The notes: generated from the letters alone by a model not told the origin. A stretch of DNA of 64,000 nt from Microcaldota archaeon (GCA_021799475.1 JAJZAJ010000001.1:1-64000); one strand, 5' to 3'. Shown: positions 1 through 8,902, numbered from the stretch's first letter. Translations and numbers: made by a program.

Positions 1-38
1 ATACAATTGGGCGTTAAAGTTAGATAAAAGGTGAAAAA

Positions 39-179
39 ATGAAAGATCCTGTATGTAAAATGGATGTAGAAGAGACTTCCAAATTCAGGAGCAGCTATAA
101 GGGCAAAACCTATGTCTTTTGCTCCGCTGACTGCAAGCAGAACTTCGACAAGAAGCCAGAGAGCTATGTAAATAGTTAG
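39..179 (+). CDS. small YHS-domain metal-binding protein (46 aa)
   Basis: The 46-residue product is a complete stand-alone YHS domain. It has an N-terminal DPVCKMDV motif and a later CSADC pair, the usual cysteine pattern of these copper-associated domains. It starts at ATG 39 after GGTGA with a four-base spacer, the start register seen for many genes here. The stop lies two bases before the next gene, so it forms an operon with the small zinc protein and the copper ATPase. The ATPase carries its own N-terminal YHS domain, so this protein may pass copper to it. That role is inferred from the neighbours and was not seen directly. Confidence 0.8.
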   Translation: MKDPVCKMDVEETSKFRSSYKGKTYVFCSADCKQNFDKKPESYVNS

Positions 180-181
180 CC

Positions 182-325
182 ATGACAGAGTACAAATGCA
201 CCATATGCGGTTTGCATTACAGGAGCAGACGATTGGCTGTTGAGTGCCGCAAATGGTACTCTGCGCATGACAGCTGCAATCTGAGCGTTGCAAGGCACTC
301 TATCGAAGCCAGCAAAAAGAGATGA
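182..325 (+). CDS. small cysteine/histidine protein of copper operon (47 aa)
   Basis: This 47-residue protein has a CTICG motif near the N-terminus, then HxxxxC-type and C/H residues further on, consistent with a small zinc-finger-like or metal-binding fold. It sits between the YHS protein and the copper ATPase and overlaps the ATPase start at ATGA. The tight coupling suggests a joint role in metal sensing or delivery. I do not recognise a named family with certainty. It is too short for a confident homology call by eye. Confidence 0.6.
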   Translation: MTEYKCTICGLHYRSRRLAVECRKWYSAHDSCNLSVARHSIEASKKR

Positions 326-2403
326 TATTTATGGCAACAGACCCCGTATGCGGCATGTATGTTGATGAAAAAAACTCTACATTGGCTACTGAAAGAGAAG
401 GCAAGAAGTACTATTTCTGCAGTACAAACTGCAAGCTTCAGTTCGAGAGGCCCGAGAGGGAACTCGGGAACCTGAGAATCGCATTGATGATTTCATGGCC
501 CCTTACTATCATAGTTGCAATACTTACTTACGTTCTGCACCTTGGCTTTGGCAACTACATAATGCTGGTTCTGGCGAGTATAGTGCAGTTCTATGCTGGG
601 CAGAGGTTCTATGCTGGCATAGCAGATGCAATAAAGAACAAGTCTGCCAACATGGATACGTTGATTGCGATAGGCACAAGCACAGCATGGGCCTATAGTA
701 CTGTGGTTACGCTTTTGCCATCACTCTTCCCTGCTGGAGGGATATATTTCGACACCTCAACAATAATAGTCTCCTTGATACTCACTGGAACATACATGCA
801 GAGGCTCGCAGAATCAAAGGCGTCTACTGCTGTTTCTGCACTGATCGCCCTGCAGCCTAAGGTAGCGCACAGAATTGAAGGTGGCAAGGTTGTTGACACC
901 GCCATAGAGCAAATCAAGAAGGGAGACATGCTCCTTGTGAAGCCTGGAGAGAAGATACCTACTGATTCTGCTGTTGTGGAAGGGGAAAGCTCAGTTGACG
1001 AGTCTATGATTACTGGCGAGAGCATGCCTGTTACCAAGAGAGCAGGCGACAAGGTGATGGGCGGCACCATCAATGCCACAAGCTCCCTGAAAGTCAGGGC
1101 TGCCAAGGTTGGAGAGGATACTGCGCTATCGCAGATAATAAAAATCGTTCAGGATGCGGCCTCAAGCAAAGTTCCCATACAGAAACTGGCAGACAGGGTC
1201 GCATCGTATTTTGTACCTATAGTAGTGCTTGTCGGAATCCTGGCTTCGCTGTCCTGGTACTTCATAGGAGGAGTAAGTGCGAATGTCTCTATACTCATAT
1301 TCGTAAGCGTTCTGATAATAGCATGCCCGTGTGCCCTTGGCATAGCAACACCTGCAGCATTGCTTGTCTCTTCTGGCAGGGCTGCAAAGGAAGGGATACT
1401 GGTAAAGAGCGGAGAAAGCCTGCAGAAAGCTAGCAAGATCAACGCATTGGTATTGGATAAAACAGGTACGCTCACAAAGGGAAAGCCAGAGGTCACGGAC
1501 ATAGTTGCAGTTTCTAGATACAAGGAGAAAGAGATACTAAGACTTGCAGCCACAGCCGAGACGAACTCGGAGCACGTAATCGGGAAGGCGATACTAGCAA
1601 AGGCCGATTGGCTCGGCATAAAGGCTGAATTCCCCAAGAAGTTTACCTACAAACAGGGCAGCGGCATAATGGCACTTGATAAGAATGGCAGAAGGATAGT
1701 TGTCGGAAACAGGGATCTATTCGATAATAAGCAAATTGGCAATATGGAGAAACAACTGCAGAGGCTAGAGTCTGGAGGCAAAACCACGCTAATTGTTGGC
1801 GTCGGGGGCAAGATTATAGGGCTGATAGCGCTGGCAGACGTCATCAAGGAAGACAGCAAGAAGGCGATAAACGCTTTCAAAAGTTCAGGTTACGAGATAT
1901 GGCTGATAACTGGCGACAACGAAAGGGTGGCAAATGCCGTAGCAAAGCAGCTAGGCATAAGCAACGTGATCCCACAGGCAAAGCCCAAGGACAAGATGGA
2001 CAAGATAGCGCAGCTGCAGAAGGAGGGAAAGGTTGTTGCGATGGTCGGAGACGGCATAAATGATGCACCTGCGCTGACAAAAGCCGATGTTGGTATAGCC
2101 ATTGGTGCTGGCACGGATGTTGCGCTTCAGGCTGGCAGCATAGTCTTGATAAAGAACAGCATCTACGATGCATTCATCGCCATACAGCTGGGCAGGAGGA
2201 CAATGGGCAAGATAAGGCAGAACCTCTTCTGGGCATTCGCATATAACATAGTCCTGATTCCTGTAGCTGCTGGCGTGCTAATACCGTTCTTCACGGTAAG
2301 TGTCTACAGCGTTTTACCGCTATTGGCCGCCTTTGCCATGGCTTTTAGCTCTGTGACTGTAGTTTCCAACTCCTTGCTGCTGGCGAGGTTCAAGGTATCG
2401 TAA
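322..2403 (+). CDS. copA: copper-translocating P1B-type ATPase with N-terminal YHS domain
   Basis: This P-type ATPase exports copper across the membrane. A YHS domain (DPVCGM, residues about 7-40) takes the place of the usual CxxC metal-binding domains. Further motifs are TGES near residue 231, the CPC membrane motif at 335-337, the phosphorylation motif DKTGT at 379 and GDGIND near 577. The YN pair at 641-642 and M-x-x-S-S at 673-677 together mark the Cu(I)-type P1B-1 class. The HP-loop motif reads SEHV instead of SEHP (His418-Val419), which is unusual. The start could be ATG 322, overlapping the upstream stop, or ATG 331. The ATPase is the last gene of the copper operon. Confidence 0.93.
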   Translation: MIFMATDPVCGMYVDEKNSTLATEREGKKYYFCSTNCKLQFERPERELGNLRIALMISWPLTIIVAILTYVLHLGFGNYIMLVLASIVQFYAGQRFYAGIADAIKNKSANMDTLIAIGTSTAWAYSTVVTLLPSLFPAGGIYFDTSTIIVSLILTGTYMQRLAESKASTAVSALIALQPKVAHRIEGGKVVDTAIEQIKKGDMLLVKPGEKIPTDSAVVEGESSVDESMITGESMPVTKRAGDKVMGGTINATSSLKVRAAKVGEDTALSQIIKIVQDAASSKVPIQKLADRVASYFVPIVVLVGILASLSWYFIGGVSANVSILIFVSVLIIACPCALGIATPAALLVSSGRAAKEGILVKSGESLQKASKINALVLDKTGTLTKGKPEVTDIVAVSRYKEKEILRLAATAETNSEHVIGKAILAKADWLGIKAEFPKKFTYKQGSGIMALDKNGRRIVVGNRDLFDNKQIGNMEKQLQRLESGGKTTLIVGVGGKIIGLIALADVIKEDSKKAINAFKSSGYEIWLITGDNERVANAVAKQLGISNVIPQAKPKDKMDKIAQLQKEGKVVAMVGDGINDAPALTKADVGIAIGAGTDVALQAGSIVLIKNSIYDAFIAIQLGRRTMGKIRQNLFWAFAYNIVLIPVAAGVLIPFFTVSVYSVLPLLAAFAMAFSSVTVVSNSLLLARFKVS

Positions 2404-2674
2404 CACGTACGCACGCCCAGGCGCCCACGCCCCTTAATTTAAATAATATAAATGAATTTAAACAATTTATATCTCTATAAGTTCATTTAAATGAATGTAT
2501 AAGTGGTATACACACTTATATGCGAAAATAGGGCGGAAATCGATGGTATAAAAATCCTCTTTGTCGGAGATGCGCCTGACGCACATCTTGTGCTTCGGGC
2601 GATGGCATTCAAGTATGACTCCAGTTTCACAAGCTAAATGTTTTTAAACAGAAGTTTCCTTTATATTATAGATC
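2404..2674. other. AT-rich intergenic region with two inverted repeats
   Basis: No convincing gene lies here. The region holds a perfect 14-bp palindrome (TTCATTTAAATGAA, 2482-2495). Directly after it comes an 8-bp inverted repeat (TATAAGTG 2498-2505 with CACTTATA 2513-2520). Then follows the first copy of a conserved hairpin, annotated separately. A 44-codon frame opens at GTG 2503 but matches no family I recognise. The palindromes could terminate the copper operon or bind a regulator of the next gene. Confidence 0.6.
2560..2604 (+). ncRNA. conserved hairpin element, copy 1
   Basis: A conserved box (TTGTCGGAGATG) is followed by a hairpin with 5' arm 2574-2583, a 7-nt loop and 3' arm 2591-2600. 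A second copy lies at 4815-4858, on the other side of the secreted-protein gene. Within the hairpin the differences fall in the loop or preserve pairing, and one turns a C-U mismatch into a U-A pair. A TATA-like run (TATAAAAA, 2547-2554) precedes it. It could be a small RNA or an RNA element. Its strand is inferred. Confidence 0.5.
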
Positions 2675-4780
2675 ATGATGTTTCGTCTCAATTTTGGTTT
2701 ATTGCCAGCATTATTGATTGTCTTTACATTGTCAATTTCCAGCATCTCCCATGCACAACAAGCGTCTTTCACAGTAACCGCAGTGAATCCAATAGTATAT
2801 ACAAACACTTCCACGCAAAATGCACGGTTCTATTTTAACATAACAAATACTGGAACAACACTTGATTACATTACCATTCAGAGAAGCCAGATGGACATCT
2901 CCGGCCCATTGGGAAGCGGCGAGGCGCTGGGCATCGCGTCCCCCGAATTCGGAAGATCTGTGGGGCCTGGGGATGCAGGTCAGATGATGGTCATAGTGCA
3001 GTGGACAGGGTTCCAGAATTCGCAGGCCGGGCCTGTGCAGCTCGGTAATTATACTGTATCTGTACCATTTAAATCCGAAGCAACTGGAGCAATACAGACT
3101 GTAGATGTAAAAGTAGTAGCCAATGATAACACAGGCATGAATGAACAAGATACAAACATAAACATAACCCCTGCTGAGCATTCGGTAGGTGATGTTTCAA
3201 TAACACAGTATAACATATCGGATTCTATCTGGACGCTTGGCGGATCTAGCAACCTAAGCGTCATGGCCACGGCACCGATGAATCACGGCGGCGGAGCAAC
3301 GAAAGGAATGAGTACAGGCGAAATAACCACTGGCGGGGCATTCTATGGCATATCCAACGGCAGGGTAAACTGGAATTATAACTTTTCTAGCCTGTCGCAA
3401 TTTGTTACAGCGAGCAATGCGTCACAATGGCAGGCAACCGACACTTATATCAGCGTATCTAATGACGGCAAATACGCAGCAGGGATGGACTGGAACGGGT
3501 GGCTGTACTTATTCAACGCAACAAGCGGCAAGGTGCTTTGGTCAACGAACAGGAGCCAGGATGTCAATCCGCTCTACCCGCAAAATAGCAAATTGGGCAT
3601 AGGCTTTCTGACAAGCGGGGCAACAGCATTCAGCCCTGATGACAGGCTCGTCGCAGCTGCGGGCAGCAATGGGAATCTTGTAATGTTCAATACCACGACA
3701 GGGCGGGCACTTTGGTCAAAGCCTTTCTCTGCGGAGATAAGGGCGCTGGCTTTCACCGGCAATGGCAATCTAGCGGTCGGCTCCGGAGACTGGCATTTGT
3801 ACCTTTTGAATGCAACTACCGGCGCTACCGTATGGGCAGCAAACGATTATTTCTGGCCGTTCTTCTTTATTGCAATCAACCAGAATTCATCACTAATAGG
3901 CACTGGTGGAAAGGACAGCGAATTTAATGTATGGAACTTGAGTACGGGCCAGTTGAAGTTTCATGAGAACTATACCGGCGCAAGCACAGGATTTGTATCG
4001 GGTGGAGGAATCGCAAACGATGGCAGCTTCATGGTAAGTATGTGGAGTGGGGGCAACGGAGTGTTCTACTACAACAAATACGGGCAATTGCTCTGGAAGC
4101 ACAGTATAAACGGGGCTGTCGCTGCCATGACGCAGGATGGCAATTACACGCTAGTGTCAGGGTACAATCCGGTTTCCAACGAAAATTACATCTATCTTCT
4201 TGACAGCACTGGCTCAGTAATCTGGAACTACACTCCAAACACGCAAACCTCGTGCCTGTCAACCATAAGCCCATTCCCAAGGGTGCAGCCTAAGTTCGTT
4301 AGGCTTTATGAAACATCAAACCACAGAACTCTCATCGGCGCCGTTGCATGCATAGGCGGCACAGTATTCTACCTAAAAATACCGATATACAATACCCCTC
4401 CCTCGACACCTAACCCAAACAACAACGGTGGCTTGGGATTCGGGAATGGAAACGCACAATCGCAATCTCCTCAGCCGAACGGCGGCCAGCATAATAGCAG
4501 CAATGGGACTCTTCCTCCATGCACACAGAACTGCGCTATCGGAGGCGATAACGGAACTCAGGTAAGTCCACCGCGGCCGGCAAACGGAACAGCGCCAACA
4601 AGTGTGCCTGGCGGGCAACCCAATCCGCAACCCACGATTCAACAGAACGTATCTACGATTCCACAATCGTCCATCCAACCGACAAGCACAGCAAACCAGT
4701 CGAATTCGGTTAATGGTGGTTCTGGCAGCATAATATCAGACATAATAAACGCCATAATAAAATTCTTTTCAAGCTTATAG
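2675..4780 (+). CDS. secreted beta-propeller (PQQ/WD40-like) repeat protein
   Basis: The 701-residue protein starts with a hydrophobic signal peptide that probably ends at SHA/QQ near residue 27. An immunoglobulin-like or adhesion-type N-terminal part follows. Residues about 195-590 contain repeated blade-like units with the pattern 'LFNATSGKVLWS', typical of PQQ or WD40-like outer beta-propellers. The C-terminal 130 residues are rich in Pro, Asn, Ser, Thr and Gln. They end in a short hydrophobic helix (IISDIINAIIKFF) that could anchor the protein. Many N-x-S/T sites suggest glycosylation outside the cell. The gene stands alone between two copies of the conserved hairpin. The ligand is unknown. 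Confidence 0.75.
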   Translation: MMFRLNFGLLPALLIVFTLSISSISHAQQASFTVTAVNPIVYTNTSTQNARFYFNITNTGTTLDYITIQRSQMDISGPLGSGEALGIASPEFGRSVGPGDAGQMMVIVQWTGFQNSQAGPVQLGNYTVSVPFKSEATGAIQTVDVKVVANDNTGMNEQDTNINITPAEHSVGDVSITQYNISDSIWTLGGSSNLSVMATAPMNHGGGATKGMSTGEITTGGAFYGISNGRVNWNYNFSSLSQFVTASNASQWQATDTYISVSNDGKYAAGMDWNGWLYLFNATSGKVLWSTNRSQDVNPLYPQNSKLGIGFLTSGATAFSPDDRLVAAAGSNGNLVMFNTTTGRALWSKPFSAEIRALAFTGNGNLAVGSGDWHLYLLNATTGATVWAANDYFWPFFFIAINQNSSLIGTGGKDSEFNVWNLSTGQLKFHENYTGASTGFVSGGGIANDGSFMVSMWSGGNGVFYYNKYGQLLWKHSINGAVAAMTQDGNYTLVSGYNPVSNENYIYLLDSTGSVIWNYTPNTQTSCLSTISPFPRVQPKFVRLYETSNHRTLIGAVACIGGTVFYLKIPIYNTPPSTPNPNNNGGLGFGNGNAQSQSPQPNGGQHNSSNGTLPPCTQNCAIGGDNGTQVSPPRPANGTAPTSVPGGQPNPQPTIQQNVSTIPQSSIQPTSTANQSNSVNGGSGSIISDIINAIIKFFSSL

Positions 4781-4814
4781 TCAAGTTAGACAAAATTGAT
4801 AGTATTTAAAACTT

Positions 4815-4858
4815 CCTTGTCGGAGATGTGCCTGATGCGTATCTTCTGCATCGGGCGG
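4815..4858 (+). ncRNA. conserved hairpin element, copy 2
   Basis: Second copy of the element at 2560-2604. The box TTGTCGGAGATG is identical. The stem (4830-4839 with 4847-4856) forms ten base pairs around a 7-nt loop, so it pairs more fully than copy 1. A TTTAAAA run (4805-4811) precedes it at roughly promoter distance. It lies 35 bases after the stop of the secreted protein. It could serve as a 3' processing or terminator element or as a separate small RNA. Confidence 0.5.
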
Positions 4859-4921
4859 TCAAGTTTTTCGAGAGAAAGTTATTATCCATGAAATGAGGAA
4901 TATTAATCGGACTGAATATTT

Positions 4922-4974
4922 ATGTACATCATAATGTACATAAAGTTTATAAATATGTACATCCCAATGTACAT
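4922..4974 (+). promoter_or_regulatory. promoter with four ATGTACAT palindromes around the TATA box
   Basis: Four perfect copies of the palindrome ATGTACAT lie at 4922-4929, 4934-4941, 4955-4962 and 4967-4974. They form two pairs with 12-bp periodicity. The pairs flank a TATA box (TTTATAAA, 4946-4953). The start codon follows at 4984, so the mRNA is probably leaderless. The symmetric layout suggests a dimeric repressor that occludes TBP/TFB binding. Confidence 0.75.
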
Positions 4975-4983
4975 AAGATTAAT

Positions 4984-6252
4984 ATGGAGAGATCAAAGCT
5001 GGAGGAGTTCAACCAATGGTGGCTAAGTGGCAGGGTAGACCCAGATCTTGCACTTCCGTTCAAGCGCGATAATTATGCTGAAATCTCCAAAGCTATTGCA
5101 AACCGTTTTGTTATAGCCCTAGTTGGGCTTAGAAGGACTGGTAAGAGCACAACGATGTACCAGATCATCGATGCACTTTTGAAGCAGAATGTGGATGGGG
5201 CAAACCTGCTATTTTTCTCGTTCGACGAAGAAACGGCAGGGCTTGGTGAGGTCATAGACTTATACAGGGATATCCATGGAAAGGATTTCCGATCCGAAAG
5301 AGTTTACGTCTTTCTTGACGAAGTCCAAAAGTGTGCCGGATGGGAGAACGAACTTAAAAAGTACTACGACCTTTATCCAAAAATTAAATTTATAGTAAGC
5401 GGCTCAGAATCACTGTTCATTAGAAAAAAGACAAAAGAAACATTGGCTGGCAGGCTTTTTGAATTCACATTTGCTACGTTCAGTTTTGGTGAGTATCTGA
5501 GGTTTAATAGTATTGGGGAAAAGGAGGGCAGATATGAGACAAAAATAAGGCCACTGTTCATTAATTTTCTGGAAAAAGGCGGTTTTCCTGAGTCTTTTTC
5601 CATGACAAGCGATAAAGAATTCAAAGAATATATCAGAGCGCTTGTGGTGGACAAGATCCTATATAAGGACATACCGAAAACATTCGGGATAGACGATCCA
5701 GATTTGTTAAGGGCGCTTCTTGAGACAATTGCAACCAACCCTGGGATCTACATAGATTACCTATCGCTTAGCAGACAGTTTGGAAAGGACAGACGTGTCA
5801 TAAAATCGTATATTTCATATCTAGAGCAAAGTTTCCTTATACGCATTCTCAACAACTATAGGAAAAATAACGTAAGCAGCCTCAGAAAGAGAAAACGCGC
5901 GTATCCCGTAGACAGTGCGCTAATACGCCTTTACAAACCAACATTTGACAGGAGCTTCTTTGGAAGGATTGTGGAATCCGTTGCAATCAATGCTTCCTCC
6001 GCTTCTTATTTCTGGAGGAATGGCATAGAGGTAGACATGATACGAGATGGAGTGCCGATTGAGGTAAAATACCAGGAACAGATAAACAGGGGTGATTTCA
6101 AAGCCATCAGTGAGTTTGCCTCAAAATTCGGAGCGAAGGAGGGAATAATAGTTACAAAGAGCGATGATAGAGTTGCAAAAGCAGGCAACGTAAGGATAAA
6201 AATGATACCTGCATGGAAATGGCTCTTACAGCAAAAAGCTGTTAACCAGTAG
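4984..6252 (+). CDS. archaeal AAA+ ATPase with DUF4143-type C-terminal domain
   Basis: The 422-residue protein has a Walker A motif (GLRRTGKST, residues 48-56), a Walker B motif (VFLDEVQ, Asp112-Glu113) and a sensor region with SGSES. The C-terminal half (FLEKGGFPES and a late nuclease-like EVKY segment) matches the archaeal ATPase/DUF4143 family. Such ATPases are often mobile or accessory genes of unknown biological role. The promoter has four palindromic operator sites. The last four codons and the stop fall inside the 3' part of a tRNA-Asn, so the gene appears to have been placed against a tRNA attachment site. Confidence 0.85.
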   Translation: MERSKLEEFNQWWLSGRVDPDLALPFKRDNYAEISKAIANRFVIALVGLRRTGKSTTMYQIIDALLKQNVDGANLLFFSFDEETAGLGEVIDLYRDIHGKDFRSERVYVFLDEVQKCAGWENELKKYYDLYPKIKFIVSGSESLFIRKKTKETLAGRLFEFTFATFSFGEYLRFNSIGEKEGRYETKIRPLFINFLEKGGFPESFSMTSDKEFKEYIRALVVDKILYKDIPKTFGIDDPDLLRALLETIATNPGIYIDYLSLSRQFGKDRRVIKSYISYLEQSFLIRILNNYRKNNVSSLRKRKRAYPVDSALIRLYKPTFDRSFFGRIVESVAINASSASYFWRNGIEVDMIRDGVPIEVKYQEQINRGDFKAISEFASKFGAKEGIIVTKSDDRVAKAGNVRIKMIPAWKWLLQQKAVNQ

Positions 6253-6280
6253 GTCGCAGGTTCGATCCCTGCTTTGGGCG
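6239..6280 (+). tRNA. 3' portion of tRNA-Asn (GUU), 5' half absent
   Basis: The segment reads as the anticodon loop CTGTTAA, 3' anticodon strand CCAGT, variable loop AGGTC, T arm GCAGG-TTCGATC-CCTGC, acceptor strand TTTGGGC and discriminator G. No matching 5' half (GCCCAAA...) lies upstream, where the ATPase gene runs into it. This is what an integration site (att) left by recombination in a tRNA-Asn gene looks like. A trans-spliced tRNA half is a less likely alternative. Confidence 0.75.
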
Positions 6281-6446
6281 ATGCGCTTCTGGTATGACCC
6301 CCGCTCAGCTTGCCGTGCATGGTCTGTATCAGCACAGCTATGAATATCCATCTATAGCACAATGTCACGTCGATGACAAACGATACCTAATGCCTGCAAC
6401 CCTGCTGGAACTATAGATTATTAATATTTCAAGAAGTAATACAACC

Positions 6447-7625
6447 ATGAAGACGCCTCGATGGATGAATAGAGAAGTGCTTCTTATCTCTTTCTCGGCT
6501 TTCTTTGCAGACCTGGGCTACCAGACAGTGATAGCCATATTCCCCATATTCCTGGTTCTTGTGTTAGGCGCTTCTCCTAGCACTTATGGGCTTGCTACCG
6601 CATTGGCCTTTGGGGTAGGATCCGTATTTGGGTATATTGGAGGCATCCTTGGCGATAAATTTAGCTACAAGAAGATAGCCATCCTCGGAAACCTCTTTGT
6701 GCCACTGCTCTCCCTTGTCGGGCTTGCAGTCAGCCCAACGGTAGCCATAGTCCTTTTCGCGTCTGGCTGGTGGGCAAGAAACTTCAGGAGCCCCCCGCGG
6801 AGGAGCATGCTGGTCTCCGCGTCAGCTCCGAAAGACAGGGGCAAGGCCTTCGGCTTCCTTCATGCCTTAGACATAGGCGGGGGAATGCTGTCGATCATAG
6901 TCCTTGTGGCTGTCCTGTTAAGCGGTATTTCATACAGCACCGCCATCCTTATCACAGCAGTACCTATACTATTCTCCACTGTGCTCCTATTATTCACAAG
7001 AGATCCAAGCCGTAAGCGCAGCACACTCCGTTCTACAAATGGCAGCGGCATTGTCGGAGGAAACGCTGCGCGTTCTGCATACTTCGGCATACTAGTTGCA
7101 ACCATGCTGTACGGCTTTAGCTACTACAGCTTGGGCTTTCCGATACTAACTATAGCAGAGAAGTCGTCAAGCATTGCGGGAATAGGCTCATATGCATTAT
7201 ATCTAGGAGTCTCTGCGGTTGCTGGATATTACATAGGCTCAAGAAAACTTAACAAGATAAAGGCTCTGGGCACTATGGGATACATACTTTCCGGCATAGG
7301 CACGCTTGGCCTTGGATTGGCATATCTTCTCGGCCAGGGAATTGCGGTATTCTACCTGATGGTAGCCATTATCGGAATCTCACTTGGGGCAATAGAAACG
7401 CTAGAACCCACTATAGTGTCACTTATTAGAAATAGGAGCAGCATGGGCAACGGCATGGGTGCGCTCACTGCATCAAGAAGCTTCGGAGTGTTTGCAGCAA
7501 ACATCATAATGGGCTTTTTATATATAGTAAATCCGTTCTACTCATATACATATGCGGGACTTGTATCCGTTGCTGCAGGGTGCATAATTATATACTACGG
7601 GAGAGGATTTCACAATAGACAATGA
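6447..7625 (+). CDS. MFS-family transporter
   Basis: The 392-residue protein consists of about twelve hydrophobic segments. It has the typical MFS loop between segments 2 and 3 (GGILGDKFSYKK) and a basic cytoplasmic stretch after segment 4 (NFRSPPRRSM). It probably moves a small solute or drug across the membrane, but the substrate cannot be read from the sequence. A TATA-like run (TTATTAATATTT) precedes the start. The gene stands alone. Confidence 0.8.
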   Translation: MKTPRWMNREVLLISFSAFFADLGYQTVIAIFPIFLVLVLGASPSTYGLATALAFGVGSVFGYIGGILGDKFSYKKIAILGNLFVPLLSLVGLAVSPTVAIVLFASGWWARNFRSPPRRSMLVSASAPKDRGKAFGFLHALDIGGGMLSIIVLVAVLLSGISYSTAILITAVPILFSTVLLLFTRDPSRKRSTLRSTNGSGIVGGNAARSAYFGILVATMLYGFSYYSLGFPILTIAEKSSSIAGIGSYALYLGVSAVAGYYIGSRKLNKIKALGTMGYILSGIGTLGLGLAYLLGQGIAVFYLMVAIIGISLGAIETLEPTIVSLIRNRSSMGNGMGALTASRSFGVFAANIIMGFLYIVNPFYSYTYAGLVSVAAGCIIIYYGRGFHNRQ

Positions 7626-7676
7626 CTTCGGACAATCGGGGGCGACGCAAAACACGTAATAATATTGCAATGCCGT

Positions 7677-7772
7677 ATGTCTTTGGACTGCCGTGACAAA
7701 AACAGGAGCCGCAATAGGATAATTGCGATAGTCTTGGTCTTAATAGCCATTGCATACTCTAAACAGCGGTAA
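7677..7772 (+). CDS. possible 31-aa single-membrane-segment microprotein
   Basis: An ATG-initiated frame encodes 31 residues: a basic, polar N-terminus (RDKNRSRNR) followed by a hydrophobic stretch (IIAIVLVLIAIAY) and SKQR. The arrangement fits a tiny one-helix membrane protein. There is no clear ribosome site and no homologue I recognise, so this may be a chance frame. Confidence 0.3.
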   Translation: MSLDCRDKNRSRNRIIAIVLVLIAIAYSKQR

Positions 7773-7828
7773 ACCTCTATAGCCTGGGAGTATTTAAAGC
7801 TGATTCGCGTATAGATTAAAGTGAGTTA

Positions 7829-8008
7829 ATGGTAGACGTAGAGTTTGAGTTCACAGCCGACGGTCCGATTCTGGTCAAGATGGACGGGAAGGTAGAATAC
7901 GCCCTGTGCAGATGCGGCCATTCTACAAAGAAGCCTTTCTGCAGCGGCGCGCATAAGGATTCCGGATTCAAGGCAGAAGCATCGAAGCTTAGCCTCAAGA
8001 AGAGTTAG
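7829..8008 (+). CDS. CDGSH-type iron-sulfur protein
   Basis: The 59-residue protein carries the CDGSH signature C-x-C-x2-[ST]-x3-P-F-C-x-G-x-H (CRCGHSTKKPFCSGAH), which binds a [2Fe-2S] cluster through three Cys and one His. Single-domain versions are common in archaea and probably act in redox or iron-sulfur transfer. The start ATG 7829 follows GTGAG. A TATA-like TATTTAAAG lies about 40 bases upstream. The gene is monocistronic. Confidence 0.9.
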   Translation: MVDVEFEFTADGPILVKMDGKVEYALCRCGHSTKKPFCSGAHKDSGFKAEASKLSLKKS

Positions 8009-8044
8009 ATACGCATATAGCAGTCGCATCTTGCGCTAATTATA

Positions 8045-8902
8045 TCACAGCTTCTTGACGAAATTAGATATGATTCCGGCAGCTTTGCTTTCCCGTTCGT
8101 AGTACCTATGCGCAGCACCCTTCACTATGTGCGGCTCGAAAAGCCTAGAATTCGTCTTTTCTGCCATGACCCTGAGATGGTATTCCGCAAATTTTTCATC
8201 GCCTCCGAACATCGCGAGTATTGGAATCTTTATCTTGCCGAATTCATTCATATTTCCTTTATAGTTGAACAGCCTTGCTTCTACGTTTCTGAGGTCAGCG
8301 ACAGATAGGAATCGTTGTGGCGTGTCGCCATTTGTAAAATCCAGTTGATACCCGTGGCCACTTTTCACCAATTTCTTTGCCGCTGCCACCGTCGAATCGA
8401 ACTTCCTGCCGAGTATGCGGTCTTTCCAGATATTGTAATCATCGCCTGCGGATATAAGGATGAGACCCACAACCCTCTTGTCGTTTTCCTTATATTGATA
8501 ATAGGCGACCTTCTGGCCGCCTGTGCTATGGCCGCAGAGCACGAATTTTTTAAAGCCGAGCCTGCTTAAACGGGCGAGCGCGCCTTTGATGTCTAATATA
8601 GTGTCTTCAAATCTTTCAAACTCGACACCTCCCCTGAACCTTACCTTGTCCCTTCCGAAGCCCTTTGTGAGATCGGTAACTACATCATGGCCTCTCGTGT
8701 TGATGGTGAATATTGAGAGCCCTCTTTTGCTCAGCTCTTCAGCCAACCCGATTGCAGGGGCATGGTAGAAGTTTCCGCCCCACTCGTGCACATAGACTAT
8801 GCACGTGCTGTTTTTCTTTGGACCGGACAGAAAGCCTTCCAGTAGGATGTTGTCACTGGCCCTGAATTGTAGCAATTCGCCTTTTACTGAGCAGTCTGGC
8901 AT
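8045..8902 (-). CDS. alpha/beta hydrolase
   Basis: This 285-residue protein has the alpha/beta hydrolase fold. An oxyanion strand motif (VHEWGGN) lies near residue 39 and the nucleophile elbow GHSTGG has Ser126. A late Asp (FGGDEKF) and a His (GAAHRYY) complete the triad. It resembles cytosolic esterase or lipase-like proteins of the DUF1749 type. The substrate is unknown. It is transcribed alone on the minus strand. Confidence 0.82.
   Translation of the reverse strand: MPDCSVKGELLQFRASDNILLEGFLSGPKKNSTCIVYVHEWGGNFYHAPAIGLAEELSKRGLSIFTINTRGHDVVTDLTKGFGRDKVRFRGGVEFERFEDTILDIKGALARLSRLGFKKFVLCGHSTGGQKVAYYQYKENDKRVVGLILISAGDDYNIWKDRILGRKFDSTVAAAKKLVKSGHGYQLDFTNGDTPQRFLSVADLRNVEARLFNYKGNMNEFGKIKIPILAMFGGDEKFAEYHLRVMAEKTNSRLFEPHIVKGAAHRYYERESKAAGIISNFVKKL

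Noticed and set aside
2503-2637. 44-codon frame with VGDAPDA, also seen as VGDVPDA near 4820
   Set aside because: It first looked like a duplicated protein remnant. Copy 2 has an upstream stop and no start codon, and the substitutions preserve an RNA stem, so a structured RNA fits better.
6006-6368. 120-residue minus frame with a 'GIEPATYWL' string
   Set aside because: That string is the well-known false translation of an antisense tRNA; here it comes from the tRNA-Asn fragment.
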